Assembly (NCBI GenBank): GCA_024280455.1
Contig: JAJRQC010000062.1
Coordinates: forward strand, 41,638-105,637
Reading direction: 5' to 3'
Length of the DNA: 64,000 bases
Origin: Deltaproteobacteria bacterium
GTDB taxonomy: Bacteria; Desulfobacterota; Desulfobulbia; Desulfobulbales; Desulfobulbaceae
Positions 53,109 to 61,352 of the stretch are shown piece after piece. Positions within the stretch are counted from its first letter, which is position 1; each line of letters opens with the position of its first letter. The translations under genes were made by a program, and so were the position numbers. Under the pieces are notes generated by a model. It saw only the letters and a program-made list of their open reading frames with translations, had not been told where the DNA came from and did not search any database.

Positions 53109-53210
53109 GATGGACTCGTAAAAAGGCAAAAACGCCATTTGCACTGCACGGAATGACAAGAAGTTATAACCTTTCCGCCGTCGGTTTCGTGGCTTTTTAC
53201 GACACCGACA
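53109..53210 (+). repeat. Dispersed repeat, copy with 24-bp internal deletion
   Basis: Nearly identical to the copy at 30010, starting GATGGACTCGTAAAAAGGC and ending TACGACACCGACA, but missing about 24 bases between GGCTTTT and TACGACACC. Its GATGGACTCG end faces waaF, 150 bp away. Near-identical AAAAGTG and AACAGTG flank it. Confidence 0.9.
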
Positions 53211-53220
53211 ACAGTGTATC

Positions 53221-54447
53221 TCAAGCTGGTTTCTCATCCGTCAACGTATCGGCCCAACTCAAAGAATCTATATACACTCGCAGCATGTCTTTAGGGCTGA
53301 CGTTGATCTCGGCAAGCAGGTGCTGACAGTTCTTCCAGTCTCCGTTTTCATAGGCAATTATAGTTGCAAGATATGGATAATACGGGCCCGAACAATCAAT
53401 CAGGGCATTTTTGATATTTACCGGCAGCGGTAACCGTTCCATGATATCAACCATCGGCATGTCAAGCATGGCGCCAAGCAGGGAAAAAAGTCCCATTAAA
53501 AACAGCTCTGAACCGTCATGCCCCTGGTCACTGCAGTCGGCAAGCAACTCACAGAGCCGTGCCCTGGTGATGGATGCCCGCAGCAATTCATAAGGCTTGT
53601 CGGATGAAAGCTGTGAAGTGACGACCAGAGATACAAACTGTCGAACTCCGGACTCACCGAGGTAGACAAGGGCGTGTTTTATTGAAGTCACCTCGTTGAG
53701 CAGGTAATAATAGGCCGAGTTGAGATAACGCAAAAGTTTATACGAAAGACTGACATCCGGCAGGATAATGTTTTCTATTTTCTCAAGGTTGAAGTCTTTT
53801 TTGTTGACTTCAGCCAGGAGGTCGAGCAAGACAATTTTTGAGGAAGGGAGGACCTTTTTCTTCAACATTTCAGGCTGGCTGAAAAAATACCCCTGAAAAA
53901 AATGGAACCCCATCTTCCAGGCCGCATCAAACTGGGCATAGGTCTCAATTTTTTCGGCAAGCAGTTGGACCTGGACCCCCTGGTTTTTTAATCGTTGCGT
54001 TTCCTGCAGGACTTCATCCCGGGACAGCTCCTGAAAGTCTATTTTGATAATATCAGCAAGTTCAACCAGAGGTTCGAGTCCCTCTGCAAAGACAAAATCA
54101 TCCAGAGCCAGTATATAACCTTTTTCCTTCAGCTCCACACAGGCAGCAATAATCTCAGGGGTGGGCGGTACATATTCAAGAATCTCGACAATGATTTTGT
54201 CCGGCGGCAGGTTCAAGGCGGTTTTTTCAATTAAATGATCTTTGGTCAAGTTGATAAAGGCCCACTTTGAGCTGACCAGAGTGTCCAGGCCTATATTGAG
54301 GAAGGTATTAACCAGCAGGTTGCTGGTAGCCCTGTCTCCATCCGTGCCGGGAAAGACATTGTCCGTATTGCCGCGGTGGAGCAATTCGTAACCAAAGAGT
54401 TTTTTACTTCGGTTGAAGATGGGTTGTCGAGCGATGAAAATTTCCAT
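53221..54447 (-). CDS. EAL-HDOD signalling protein (YuxH-like)
   Basis: 408 residues. An N-terminal EAL-type domain (about 1-200) has YELLHRG in place of EAL and retains VEILE, LALDDF, KIDFQ, LAEKIET and FFQGYFFSQP, but loop 6 (DDFGTGYSS in active enzymes) is DDFVFAEGLE, so phosphodiesterase activity is doubtful. A C-terminal HDOD domain (about 210-390) includes SLSYKLLRYLNSAYY and SIKHALVYLGESGVRQF. Such proteins act as c-di-GMP-linked regulators. It is last in an operon after tsaE. Confidence 0.9.
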   Translation of the reverse strand: MEIFIARQPIFNRSKKLFGYELLHRGNTDNVFPGTDGDRATSNLLVNTFLNIGLDTLVSSKWAFINLTKDHLIEKTALNLPPDKIIVEILEYVPPTPEIIAACVELKEKGYILALDDFVFAEGLEPLVELADIIKIDFQELSRDEVLQETQRLKNQGVQVQLLAEKIETYAQFDAAWKMGFHFFQGYFFSQPEMLKKKVLPSSKIVLLDLLAEVNKKDFNLEKIENIILPDVSLSYKLLRYLNSAYYYLLNEVTSIKHALVYLGESGVRQFVSLVVTSQLSSDKPYELLRASITRARLCELLADCSDQGHDGSELFLMGLFSLLGAMLDMPMVDIMERLPLPVNIKNALIDCSGPYYPYLATIIAYENGDWKNCQHLLAEINVSPKDMLRVYIDSLSWADTLTDEKPA

Positions 54448-54462
54448 TAGGCTTGTCAGTGG

Positions 54463-54972
54463 TTATCCACTTTTGTTAAGATCAAACTGGACAATAACAG
54501 GTTCCAGGCGCTGCATCCAAGATGCTCCATCGCTTTGAAAAACCATCCGTCGCCGTTCTGCCGGTAATAAAATAATTTGAATTGTTAAAGCGTTGTCAGG
54601 AGTCAGGGAACCTAACCGGCTCGCCCATTCGACCACGCAGACTCCGCTTGTGGTTGCAAGATACTCGGAAAGACCGGCCCCTTCAATATCATCTTCACCG
54701 CTTAATCGATAACAGTCAAAATGATACAGGGGGCAGCGTCCGGGATATTCATGCATCAGGGCAAAAGAGGGGCTGGTGACGTAATACTCTTCCGGTACAT
54801 CCAGTCCTCGTGCAATCGACTGGGTCAAGGTGGTCTTGCCGGCGCCAAGGTCACCGGTGAGCAGCAGAACATCCCCGGGAACCAGCAGCCGCCCAATCTG
54901 CCGGCCGATTTTTTCAGTGTCGGCAAGAGAAAAAATGTTCAGTATTTTTGTTGGTGCGGTGTCATCACTCAT
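54463..54972 (-). CDS. tsaE: tRNA threonylcarbamoyladenosine biosynthesis ATPase TsaE
   Basis: 169-residue ATPase that supports TsaB-TsaD in making t6A37 of ANN-decoding tRNAs. The P-loop is LTGDLGAGKTTLTQSIARGL; VTSPSFALMHEYPGRCPLYHFDCYRL and VVEWASRLG are conserved. ATG 54972 (MSDDTAP) overlaps the kinase stop by eight bases. Placement between a histidine kinase and an EAL-HDOD gene is unusual. Confidence 0.94.
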   Translation of the reverse strand: MSDDTAPTKILNIFSLADTEKIGRQIGRLLVPGDVLLLTGDLGAGKTTLTQSIARGLDVPEEYYVTSPSFALMHEYPGRCPLYHFDCYRLSGEDDIEGAGLSEYLATTSGVCVVEWASRLGSLTPDNALTIQIILLPAERRRMVFQSDGASWMQRLEPVIVQFDLNKSG

Positions 54973-56164
54973 CGGTTGTACCGGAAAAGTCTGCACTGCG
55001 GGGCAAGGTAAACACGACCCGTGTACCCTTTCCGGGTGAGGTGTGGACGTCCATTTTTCCATTCAACATCTGGACCCGTTCCGCCATGACGGTCATGCCG
55101 ATCCCACGTATGGAAACCGGTATCTTTGCGGCCTCCTGTTCCGAAAATCCGATTCCGTCATCCTCAACCGTCAGGGTGACGGAATCCGGGGCAACCTGAA
55201 AGCTGAGTTTAACATTTGAGGCTCCTGAATGCTTACCGCTGTTTCTCAGAGCTTCCTGCAGCAGGCGATAAATGAGCAGGTGAGTATCGACTGCAAAAAA
55301 AGAGCTCAGTGATTTGACATCAAAGGTGCAGGAAATGCCGTACACTCCGGAGAAACGTTGTATCAGGTTCTCTATGGCTGAATCCAGGCCCAGATCATCA
55401 ATGATGACCGGGCTGAGATTTTTAGACAACCTGCGAACATTTTCTATTATTTCGTTAATAAATCCTCGCAGGCCATGAAGTCCGGCCAGAACGGCATCTC
55501 CTTCTTCTGGATTCTGTCCGGAATGCGCTTTTTCAATAATTCTGATCTGCAATTTGAGGGCGGCCAGTGACTGGCCCAGTTCGTCATGCAACTCCAGGGC
55601 GATACGTTTCTGTTCACTTTCCCGGGCATGAATCAATGCGCCGGAAAGCGAACGAAGCCGTTTTTCCGAATCCTGAAGGTGGGTATTCGCCTCCTGGAGC
55701 AGCTGATTTTTTTCCCGCAGGGCATCGGCAAGTTTTTGGTTTTCTCTGGTCAGATTCCAGGTCTGGGTCGCCTGTTCGAGAATGAGCCTGAGCTGTACGA
55801 TATCCCATGGTTTCAAGACATATTGATAGATATGTCCGCGGTTGACGGCATCGATTATATCCGAGACATCAATATAGCCTGTAATAATAATACGAACAGT
55901 GTCGGGATTAATGGCATAGATACTTGAAAGCAGTTCTACTCCAGACATTCCCTCCATACGCTGATCGGAAAGAACGACGCTGATTCCCGGTTTGTTCTTG
56001 AATATTTCCAGGGCCTCTTCACCTGATGCCGCAGTGGTAATATCATATTCCTCGCAGAAACTGAGGACAAAAGTCTCGGTGTTGATGGGGTCGTCATCAA
56101 CAAAGAGAACTTGGTATTTTTCTGCGAAAACGGAAGGCGGCATGCTTTGAGGTTCAATATTCAT
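54965..56164 (-). CDS. REC-linked sensor histidine kinase (NarL-type HisKA_3)
   Basis: 399 residues. An N-terminal receiver domain (about 15-135: VLFVDDDPINTETF, LSDQRMEGMSGVELL with the phospho-Asp, KPWD) is joined by a coiled coil (140-175) to HisKA_3 with the phospho-His in RIALELHDELGQSLAALK (about 190). HATPase_c follows, with VEDDGIGFS and GIGMTVMAERV. There is no membrane segment, so the kinase is probably controlled through its receiver. ATG 56164 follows the preceding stop by eight bases; no ribosome site is seen. No partner NarL-type regulator is in the window. Confidence 0.9.
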   Translation of the reverse strand: MNIEPQSMPPSVFAEKYQVLFVDDDPINTETFVLSFCEEYDITTAASGEEALEIFKNKPGISVVLSDQRMEGMSGVELLSSIYAINPDTVRIIITGYIDVSDIIDAVNRGHIYQYVLKPWDIVQLRLILEQATQTWNLTRENQKLADALREKNQLLQEANTHLQDSEKRLRSLSGALIHARESEQKRIALELHDELGQSLAALKLQIRIIEKAHSGQNPEEGDAVLAGLHGLRGFINEIIENVRRLSKNLSPVIIDDLGLDSAIENLIQRFSGVYGISCTFDVKSLSSFFAVDTHLLIYRLLQEALRNSGKHSGASNVKLSFQVAPDSVTLTVEDDGIGFSEQEAAKIPVSIRGIGMTVMAERVQMLNGKMDVHTSPGKGTRVVFTLPRSADFSGTTDE

Positions 56165-56172
56165 TTTTGGGG

Positions 56173-58044
56173 TCACTGAGCCGATTGTTGGTCGGGAGAT
56201 TTTATCCACCAGGTATACAAAAACTGGTAGGGATTATAGTATAGAGGCAGGGTGACCGGTTGACTGAATTTCCGGCTGTACGCCAGCCGATGAGCAGCAA
56301 GGTACCAATTAGGAACCACATAGTATCCATACCAGAGTACCCGGTCAAGAGCATGGCTAGCCAGGGTCAGATCCTGTTGCGTACGGGCATAGACGATTTT
56401 GTCGACCAGAGCGTCAACAACAGGATTTTGGACCCCGGCAAAATTTCGTGATCCTTTGCGGGCCGCGGAAGCGGAAGTCCAGTAGTCTCGCTGCTCATTG
56501 CCGGGTGATTGCGACTGGCCATATACATTAACGATCATATCAAAATCGAAACTCTTGACCCGGTCACCATAGAGGGCTGCATCAATTGTCCGGTAGCTGG
56601 CCTTGATACCGAGCTTTTTCAGGTTACGGACAAAAGGAGCCATGACCCGTTCAAACGAAGGGCTGACCAGGAGGATTTCAAAGCTCAGTGACTGGCCTTT
56701 ATCATCCTTGAGGAGACCATCCTTGATCGACCATCCGGCCTGGCTCAAGATTTTTTTCGCCTGTCGCAGATTGGCACGCAAACTACGTGGTGGAGCAGTT
56801 GTTGAGGGTTGCAGAGGTGTTGTAAAAACGGGATCGGGAAGTTGAGAACGATAGGGTTCAAGCAAGGCAAGTTCCTCACCCTGCGGAATACCGGTGGCTG
56901 CCAGATAGGAATTGGAGAAGTAGGAATTACAGCGTGTATACTGATCGAAAAACAAGGTTTTATTGGTCCACTCGAAATCAAAAGCCAGCCCGATGGCCTT
57001 ACGTACCTGTGGATCGGAAAAAAAATCCCTGCGGGTATTAAAGACAAACCCCTGCATTCCGGCATTATTTTTATGGGGAAACCTTTTTTTGACCAGCTCA
57101 CCGCTGTCAAAACGGCGACCGGTTAAATCCCGTTGCCACTGCTTGGCGATATTTACGTTCATGAAGTCAAATTCACCGGCCTTGAAGGCTTCAACACTGA
57201 CAATCTGGTCCTTGAAATATTTTATTGTTATCCTGTCGAAATTAAACATGAACTTCCGAGTCGGGTGATCATTGGCCCAGTAGTCGGGGTTTCTGGTGTA
57301 GGTAATTGACTTTCCAGGGTTAACGTCAGAGATTCTATAAGGGCCGGATCCGACAGGAATACGCATGCCATCTTTACCAGAGAGCGGATTAAAACCATAT
57401 TTTTCATAAAAGGCCTTGTTTAACACCGGCAGCTGCGAGGCTATCATGTGCAGTTCCCTATTGGGTTTTGCAAAATTAAATCGTATCCTCTGCCGATCAA
57501 GAATTTCCGTCCCGGTTATATCCTGAAAATACATCTGGTAAAAGGGATGTGCCTGATCGCTCTTCAGCGTTGCAAGTGAGTACTGTATATCTTCAACCGT
57601 AACCGGGCTGCCGTCTGAAAATCGAGCTCGTTCGTCCAGGGTGTAGGTTACTGATTTTCCGTCCTGCGCCGGAACTATATCCTTTGCAATCAGGCCATAT
57701 TCGGCAAAAGGCTCATCAAGACTTGACACGGCCAGGGTTTCAAAGACAAACGTTTCCAGGCCAAAGGGAGGGGTGCCCTTTAAGGTGAATGGGTTCATTT
57801 TGTCAAAACTGCCAAGATCATGGAGAACCAGTTGTCCTCCCTTGACCGCCTCTTTAGAGGTATAGTCGAAGTGTTTAAAGTCGGCCGGGTACTTCAAGCT
57901 GCCGTCAATGGAAACGCCATGGGCACACAATGCCTTTGAGGGAATAAAAAGAAGGCAGCAGGCAATGATCAAAAAGAAAAATTTCACGATTGATACCACA
58001 AAGTGGAAAGTAGAGGGTTGAATAATATAACAATTATACAACAT
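56173..58044 (-). CDS. Family 5 extracellular peptide-binding protein (YejA-like)
   Basis: About 623 residues by the longest frame. A signal sequence (FFFLIIACCLLFIP, cleavage after ALC or AHG) precedes a family 5 substrate-binding domain: GGQLVLHDLGSFDKMNPF, TYTLDERARFSDGSPVTVEDI, PVGSGPYRISDVNPGKSITY and RKAIGLAFDFEWTNKTLF, all typical of YejA-like oligopeptide/microcin C binding proteins. Permease and ATPase genes are not beside it. The true start may be an in-frame GTG at 57999 or 57987. It leads the operon with the REC-kinase. Confidence 0.88.
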   Translation of the reverse strand: MLYNCYIIQPSTFHFVVSIVKFFFLIIACCLLFIPSKALCAHGVSIDGSLKYPADFKHFDYTSKEAVKGGQLVLHDLGSFDKMNPFTLKGTPPFGLETFVFETLAVSSLDEPFAEYGLIAKDIVPAQDGKSVTYTLDERARFSDGSPVTVEDIQYSLATLKSDQAHPFYQMYFQDITGTEILDRQRIRFNFAKPNRELHMIASQLPVLNKAFYEKYGFNPLSGKDGMRIPVGSGPYRISDVNPGKSITYTRNPDYWANDHPTRKFMFNFDRITIKYFKDQIVSVEAFKAGEFDFMNVNIAKQWQRDLTGRRFDSGELVKKRFPHKNNAGMQGFVFNTRRDFFSDPQVRKAIGLAFDFEWTNKTLFFDQYTRCNSYFSNSYLAATGIPQGEELALLEPYRSQLPDPVFTTPLQPSTTAPPRSLRANLRQAKKILSQAGWSIKDGLLKDDKGQSLSFEILLVSPSFERVMAPFVRNLKKLGIKASYRTIDAALYGDRVKSFDFDMIVNVYGQSQSPGNEQRDYWTSASAARKGSRNFAGVQNPVVDALVDKIVYARTQQDLTLASHALDRVLWYGYYVVPNWYLAAHRLAYSRKFSQPVTLPLYYNPYQFLYTWWIKSPDQQSAQ

Positions 58045-58118
58045 AATCGAAAACCTACATAATCGAAAATACTTTTTTTACTTTCGAAAAGTTCCGGACC
58101 ACGACCAACTAAAAAAAA

Positions 58119-58147
58119 TTGACGTACCCGCGGCTTCTGTGTAAATA
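58119..58147 (+). promoter_or_regulatory. Sigma70-like promoter for leuCD
   Basis: TTGACG (58119-58124), 17-bp spacer, TAAATA (58142-58147). Start of leuC is 93 bp downstream. The leader holds a hairpin in which TCAGGCGATGT (about 58158) pairs with ACATGTTGCCTGA (about 58197-58209). No leader peptide rich in leucine and no T-box was seen. Confidence 0.55.
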
Positions 58148-58239
58148 CTGCATCCCTATCAGGCGATGTACAGGATCAGCTGAAAAACACTGTGAGACAT
58201 GTTGCCTGACTGATTTTAAAGAGAGAACTGGAGGTTGTC

Positions 58240-59526
58240 ATGGGACAAACCATTGCTGAAAAAATTTTCGCCGCCCACCTGCGCGACACCCCGACACCGA
58301 ATAACATGGTGCTCGATATAGACGTGGTCATGTGTCACGAAATCACCACTCCCATTGCCATTGTCGATCTGATGGACAAGGGAATGGATCGTGTATTCGA
58401 CCCAAGCAAGATAAAAGCGGTTATAGACCACGTTACCCCGCCTAAAGATTCAAAAACCGCCACCCAGGCAAAAATAATGAGGGATTGGGCTCGCCGACAT
58501 AAAATCAAAGATTTTTTTGATATCGGCAGGAACGGGGTCTGTCATGCCCTGTTTCCGGAAAAAGGATTTATCCGCCCCGGGTATACCGTTATCATGGGCG
58601 ATTCTCACACCTGTACCCATGGCGCCTTCGGAGCCTTTGCCGCCGGCATCGGAACCACGGACCTTGAAGTCGGTATTTTAAAAGGAGTCTGTGCCTTTCG
58701 CGCTCCCAGGTCAATGAAGATTGAAGTGACAGGAACGATGCCCCTGGGCGTAACGGCAAAAGATATTATCCTGAATATTATAAAACAGTTGACGGTCAAC
58801 GGAGCCACCGATCTGATCATGGAGTTCAGCGGATCGGTGATAGAGTCCATGGACATGTCTTCACGCATGACCCTGTGCAACATGTCGGTTGAAGCCGGTG
58901 CCACCTCGGGCATCTGTCTGCCCGACCATGTGACCGCCGAGTACCTGTGGCCGTTTATCAAGGACGACTATGCCTCAATGGATGCGGCAGTTGACGATTT
59001 CAAGAAATGGCACTCCGATCCTGATGCGGTCTATGAAAAAACATTGCAGATTGATGTCTCCACCCTTGAGCCCCAGGTTACCTATGACTTCAAGCCCGAT
59101 CAGGTTAAGAATATATCAGAACTTGCCGGTTCACCTATAGACCAGGTATATATCGGTTCCTGCACCAATGGGCGGATTGAAGATATCCGTGCTGCAGCAG
59201 CAATTCTGAAGGGAAAAACCATTGCCGATTCCGTACGCGGCATCCTGACCCCGGCAACGCCTGCTGTTTACTCGCAGGCCCTTGAGGAAGGGTTGATTAA
59301 AATATTTATGGACAGCGGGTTCTGTGTACTGAACCCGACCTGCGGCGCCTGTCTGGGCATGTCCAGCGGTGTTCTTGCCGAAGGAGAGACCTGCTCCTCA
59401 ACAACGAACCGAAATTTTAACGGCCGTATGGGTAAAGGCGGAATGGTACACCTTATGAGCCCCGTAAGTGCTGCAGCAGCGGCTGTAACCGGTGAAATAA
59501 CCGACCCTCGCCGGTTTCTGAATTAA
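58240..59526 (+). CDS. leuC: 3-Isopropylmalate/(R)-2-methylmalate dehydratase large subunit
   Basis: 428 residues. Aconitase-family 4Fe-4S protein that isomerises 2-isopropylmalate to 3-isopropylmalate, and citramalate to 3-methylmalate in the CimA route. Motifs are GDSHTCTHGAFGAFAAGIG, IGSCTNGRIEDI (first cluster cysteine) and NPTCGACLGM (the other two). The 420-residue size is the archaeal-type form rather than the ~470-residue E. coli form. GGAGG precedes ATG 58240. Confidence 0.94.
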   Translation: MGQTIAEKIFAAHLRDTPTPNNMVLDIDVVMCHEITTPIAIVDLMDKGMDRVFDPSKIKAVIDHVTPPKDSKTATQAKIMRDWARRHKIKDFFDIGRNGVCHALFPEKGFIRPGYTVIMGDSHTCTHGAFGAFAAGIGTTDLEVGILKGVCAFRAPRSMKIEVTGTMPLGVTAKDIILNIIKQLTVNGATDLIMEFSGSVIESMDMSSRMTLCNMSVEAGATSGICLPDHVTAEYLWPFIKDDYASMDAAVDDFKKWHSDPDAVYEKTLQIDVSTLEPQVTYDFKPDQVKNISELAGSPIDQVYIGSCTNGRIEDIRAAAAILKGKTIADSVRGILTPATPAVYSQALEEGLIKIFMDSGFCVLNPTCGACLGMSSGVLAEGETCSSTTNRNFNGRMGKGGMVHLMSPVSAAAAAVTGEITDPRRFLN

Positions 59527-59539
59527 CAGGGAGGATACA

Positions 59540-60070
59540 ATGCAACAGTTTGGCGGAATTGCCACTTTTATAGATAGAAACGACATCAATACCGACGAAA
59601 TCATACCGGCCAAGTATTTGACCGAGATTTCAAAAAAAGCGTTAAAACCGCATCTGCTTGAAGATCTGCGCCTTGATGACGGCAGCTTTGACCCTGAATC
59701 CAAAGAATTACAACAGGCCTCCGTCCTGGTGACCCGGTCAAACTTCGGCTGCGGATCGTCAAGGGAACATGCGGTCTGGGCCCTGGAGGTCAACGATATC
59801 AACGTGGTTATCGGCCGGAGTTTCGCCCGTATTTTCAGACAGAACATGTTCAACTGCGGAATTATTGCCGTTGAGGTATCGGCGGAAGATCTTGACATGT
59901 TTTTTGCGTTGTCGCCTGAAGTGCGCGTGGATGTGGATATACAGAGTGAGCAGCTGACGGCAACCGGGGGTGACGGAAAAAAGGTCGCCTGCAGCTTCAC
60001 CCTCAATCCCTTTGATCGAAAGCTGGTCGATGCCGGCGGCTGGCTGGTCTATGCCGACCGCAATTATTAG
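59540..60070 (+). CDS. leuD: 3-Isopropylmalate/(R)-2-methylmalate dehydratase small subunit
   Basis: 176 residues. The swivel domain has DRNDINTDEIIPAKYL and the conserved TRSNFGCGSSREHAVWAL; GRSFARIFRQNMFNCG follows. It forms the heterodimer with LeuC, 13 bp upstream, and starts after GGGAGG. With cimA at 31.7 kb it supplies isoleucine and leucine precursors. Confidence 0.94.
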   Translation: MQQFGGIATFIDRNDINTDEIIPAKYLTEISKKALKPHLLEDLRLDDGSFDPESKELQQASVLVTRSNFGCGSSREHAVWALEVNDINVVIGRSFARIFRQNMFNCGIIAVEVSAEDLDMFFALSPEVRVDVDIQSEQLTATGGDGKKVACSFTLNPFDRKLVDAGGWLVYADRNY

Positions 60071-60110
60071 ACTGCCGCTTTCGCAACACCAGCGATCCCG
60101 CAGGGCCCAA

Positions 60111-60150
60111 GCGCTGTTCTCTCACAATCAGAGAGACGGCGCTTTTTTTT
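60111..60150 (+). terminator. Intrinsic terminator after leuCD
   Basis: GCGCTGTTCTCT and AGAGAGACGGCGC form a GC-rich stem (with wobble pairs) around CACAATC, followed by eight T. It lies 40 bp after the leuD stop. Confidence 0.8.
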
Positions 60151-60164
60151 GCCTTGTGAAAAAA

Positions 60165-60316
60165 GATGGCCTCGAAAAATGTCGGGATGAACACTTTTTC
60201 GTTATCCCTGCGGAGGCGTGGATCCAGTAATTCCGACATGTTACACTTATCTGTTTTTTGCCGAGATAATGACTACGATAACTTTTTGAAGTCTTCGCTA
60301 ATTACGACACCGACAA
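60165..60316 (+). repeat. Hybrid of dispersed repeat ends with a second repeat type
   Basis: GATGGCCTCG at the left and TTTTTGAAGTCTTCGC...ACGACACCGACAAAA at the right match the ends of the ~125-bp family. The centre instead holds GTTATCCCTGCGGAGGCGTGG...CCAGTAATTCCG, the frequent 'VIPAEAWIQ'-coding intergenic repeat of this group. It seems to be an insertion of one repeat type into another, or a recombinant. Confidence 0.6.
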
Positions 60317-60447
60317 AAAAAGCGCAAAAAAATTGATACAGATCATTTCCAACCGGCAGTTGATTGTGTACATTTCAGAAATGAAAAAAAGCGGGTTGAC
60401 AGGATAAACCGCCCAAACCCGCCCATTTAAACTTCAGGAGATTTGCC

Positions 60448-60732
60448 ATGTCTGGTTGTGGATGCAATACTGTAAACGATGCAGGAGAAGGCCCCTTTTC
60501 CAAGGGAAAGGATCTGGTTGAATTTGTCTATAACGCCCACGGCGGAACCGTCAGAGATCAGGCGATCATGCGGGGACCGATTGATGCGATATGCCAGGGA
60601 TGCGGGGCGCCGTTCATCCTGGAGACCTACCTCGGGACGTGTCCGGCCTGTGGCGGTGTTCATGCGGTTGCGCCGATGAATCCCACGGTTGAAAACATCC
60701 AGTTTGCCGGAAAAGATTATAAACTTCCCTGA
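60448..60732 (+). CDS. Small Cys-rich zinc-ribbon protein
   Basis: 94 residues. An N-terminal SGCGCN, then a central zinc ribbon CQGCGAPF...CPACGGVHAV; the rest has DLVEFVYNAHGG. Family not recognised. AGGAG precedes ATG 60448. A GCGGGTT/AACCCGC hairpin (60391-60422) lies in the leader, and a strong terminator follows. It is a single-gene unit of unknown role. Confidence 0.65.
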   Translation: MSGCGCNTVNDAGEGPFSKGKDLVEFVYNAHGGTVRDQAIMRGPIDAICQGCGAPFILETYLGTCPACGGVHAVAPMNPTVENIQFAGKDYKLP

Positions 60733-60794
60733 TCTTTCAGGGTGTTTTCCAGGCCATGCAACGCCTGGCCATGAGTGAAAATGAACACAAAAAA

Positions 60795-60828
60795 AGCGCT
60801 GTTTTCCTATTACAGGAGAACAGCGCTT
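60795..60828. terminator. Strong bidirectional intrinsic terminator
   Basis: AGCGCTGTTTTCCT and AGGAGAACAGCGCT form a 14-bp stem (one wobble) around a five-base loop. A-run before and T-run after let it work on both strands, serving the zinc-ribbon gene at 60448 and the convergent dnaJ fragment. Confidence 0.85.
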
Positions 60829-60853
60829 TTCTAAATGAGCACTGGAGTTCGAG

Positions 60854-61130
60854 CTATAATCCCACCTCGGCCAGGGCCTTGACCGCTTTCTTTTGCTCTC
60901 TGCTGAGTTTTTTCGGAATCCGGACGGCGATTTTTACATAAATATCACCCCGGCTGCCAATGGGGCCGGCGGGAAGTCCGTGTCCCTTGAGCCGAAGTTT
61001 TGATTCCTGCTGAACACCGGCCGGTACCTTAACTTTGAGTTTCTTGCCATCAAGTGTTTCCACTTCAATCTTGGTGCCCAGGCAGGCCTCACTAAATGGA
61101 ATCCGTTTTTCCATCAGCAGGTCATCCACA
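60854..61130 (-). pseudogene. DnaJ/CbpA C-terminal fragment
   Basis: About 90 residues reading DDLLMEKRIPFSEACLGTKI, then KVPAGVQQESKLRLKGHGLP and GSRGDIYVKIAVRIPKKLSREQK: the second C-terminal substrate-binding domain and end of a DnaJ-type co-chaperone. The J-domain, glycine-rich region and first C-terminal domain are absent. The frame runs without a break into a transposase fragment. It is the remnant of a dnaJ gene cut by a mobile element. Confidence 0.85.
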
Positions 61131-61297
61131 CACATCCAAAAGGGGACCATCCAAAAGGGGACAAATTTATTTTTTAACCTTTTTCGGCCGCCCTGGACCT
61201 TGTTGGAGAATCGAATACCGAGCCTTGAAAAAATCTCTTCTCTAAATCGGCTGCTTCCTGTCAAATCCTTGACCTGGTGAAGAAACAAGGTAATCAT
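61131..61297 (-). pseudogene. REP-associated (IS200-like) transposase C-terminal fragment fused to dnaJ remnant
   Basis: About 55 codons from ATG 61297. LTGSSRFREEIFSRLGIRFS and a basic GGRKRLKN tail resemble the C-terminus of Y1/REP-associated tyrosine transposases. The catalytic HUH and Tyr motifs are missing. The junction with the dnaJ fragment contains two tandem copies of CATCCAAAAGGGGAC (61133-61147 and 61148-61162), beside GGGACAAATTTATTTT, a sequence often found at ends of such elements. Confidence 0.6.
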
Positions 61298-61352
61298 GGT
61301 AGGTGTTCAGTATATCATGACTACCAAAGCAGACAAAAATGGAGTATTAGTA

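Noticed and set aside
54070..54086. GGTTCGAGTCCCTC resembling a tRNA T-loop
   Set aside because: Lies inside the EAL-HDOD coding sequence and no acceptor or anticodon arms can be built around it.
58148..58239. T-box or leucine attenuator before leuC
   Set aside because: A hairpin exists, but there is no T-box sequence and no short leucine-rich leader frame.
60003..60239. Short frames coding VIPAEAWIQ-type peptides
   Set aside because: Products of a dispersed intergenic repeat, not genes.
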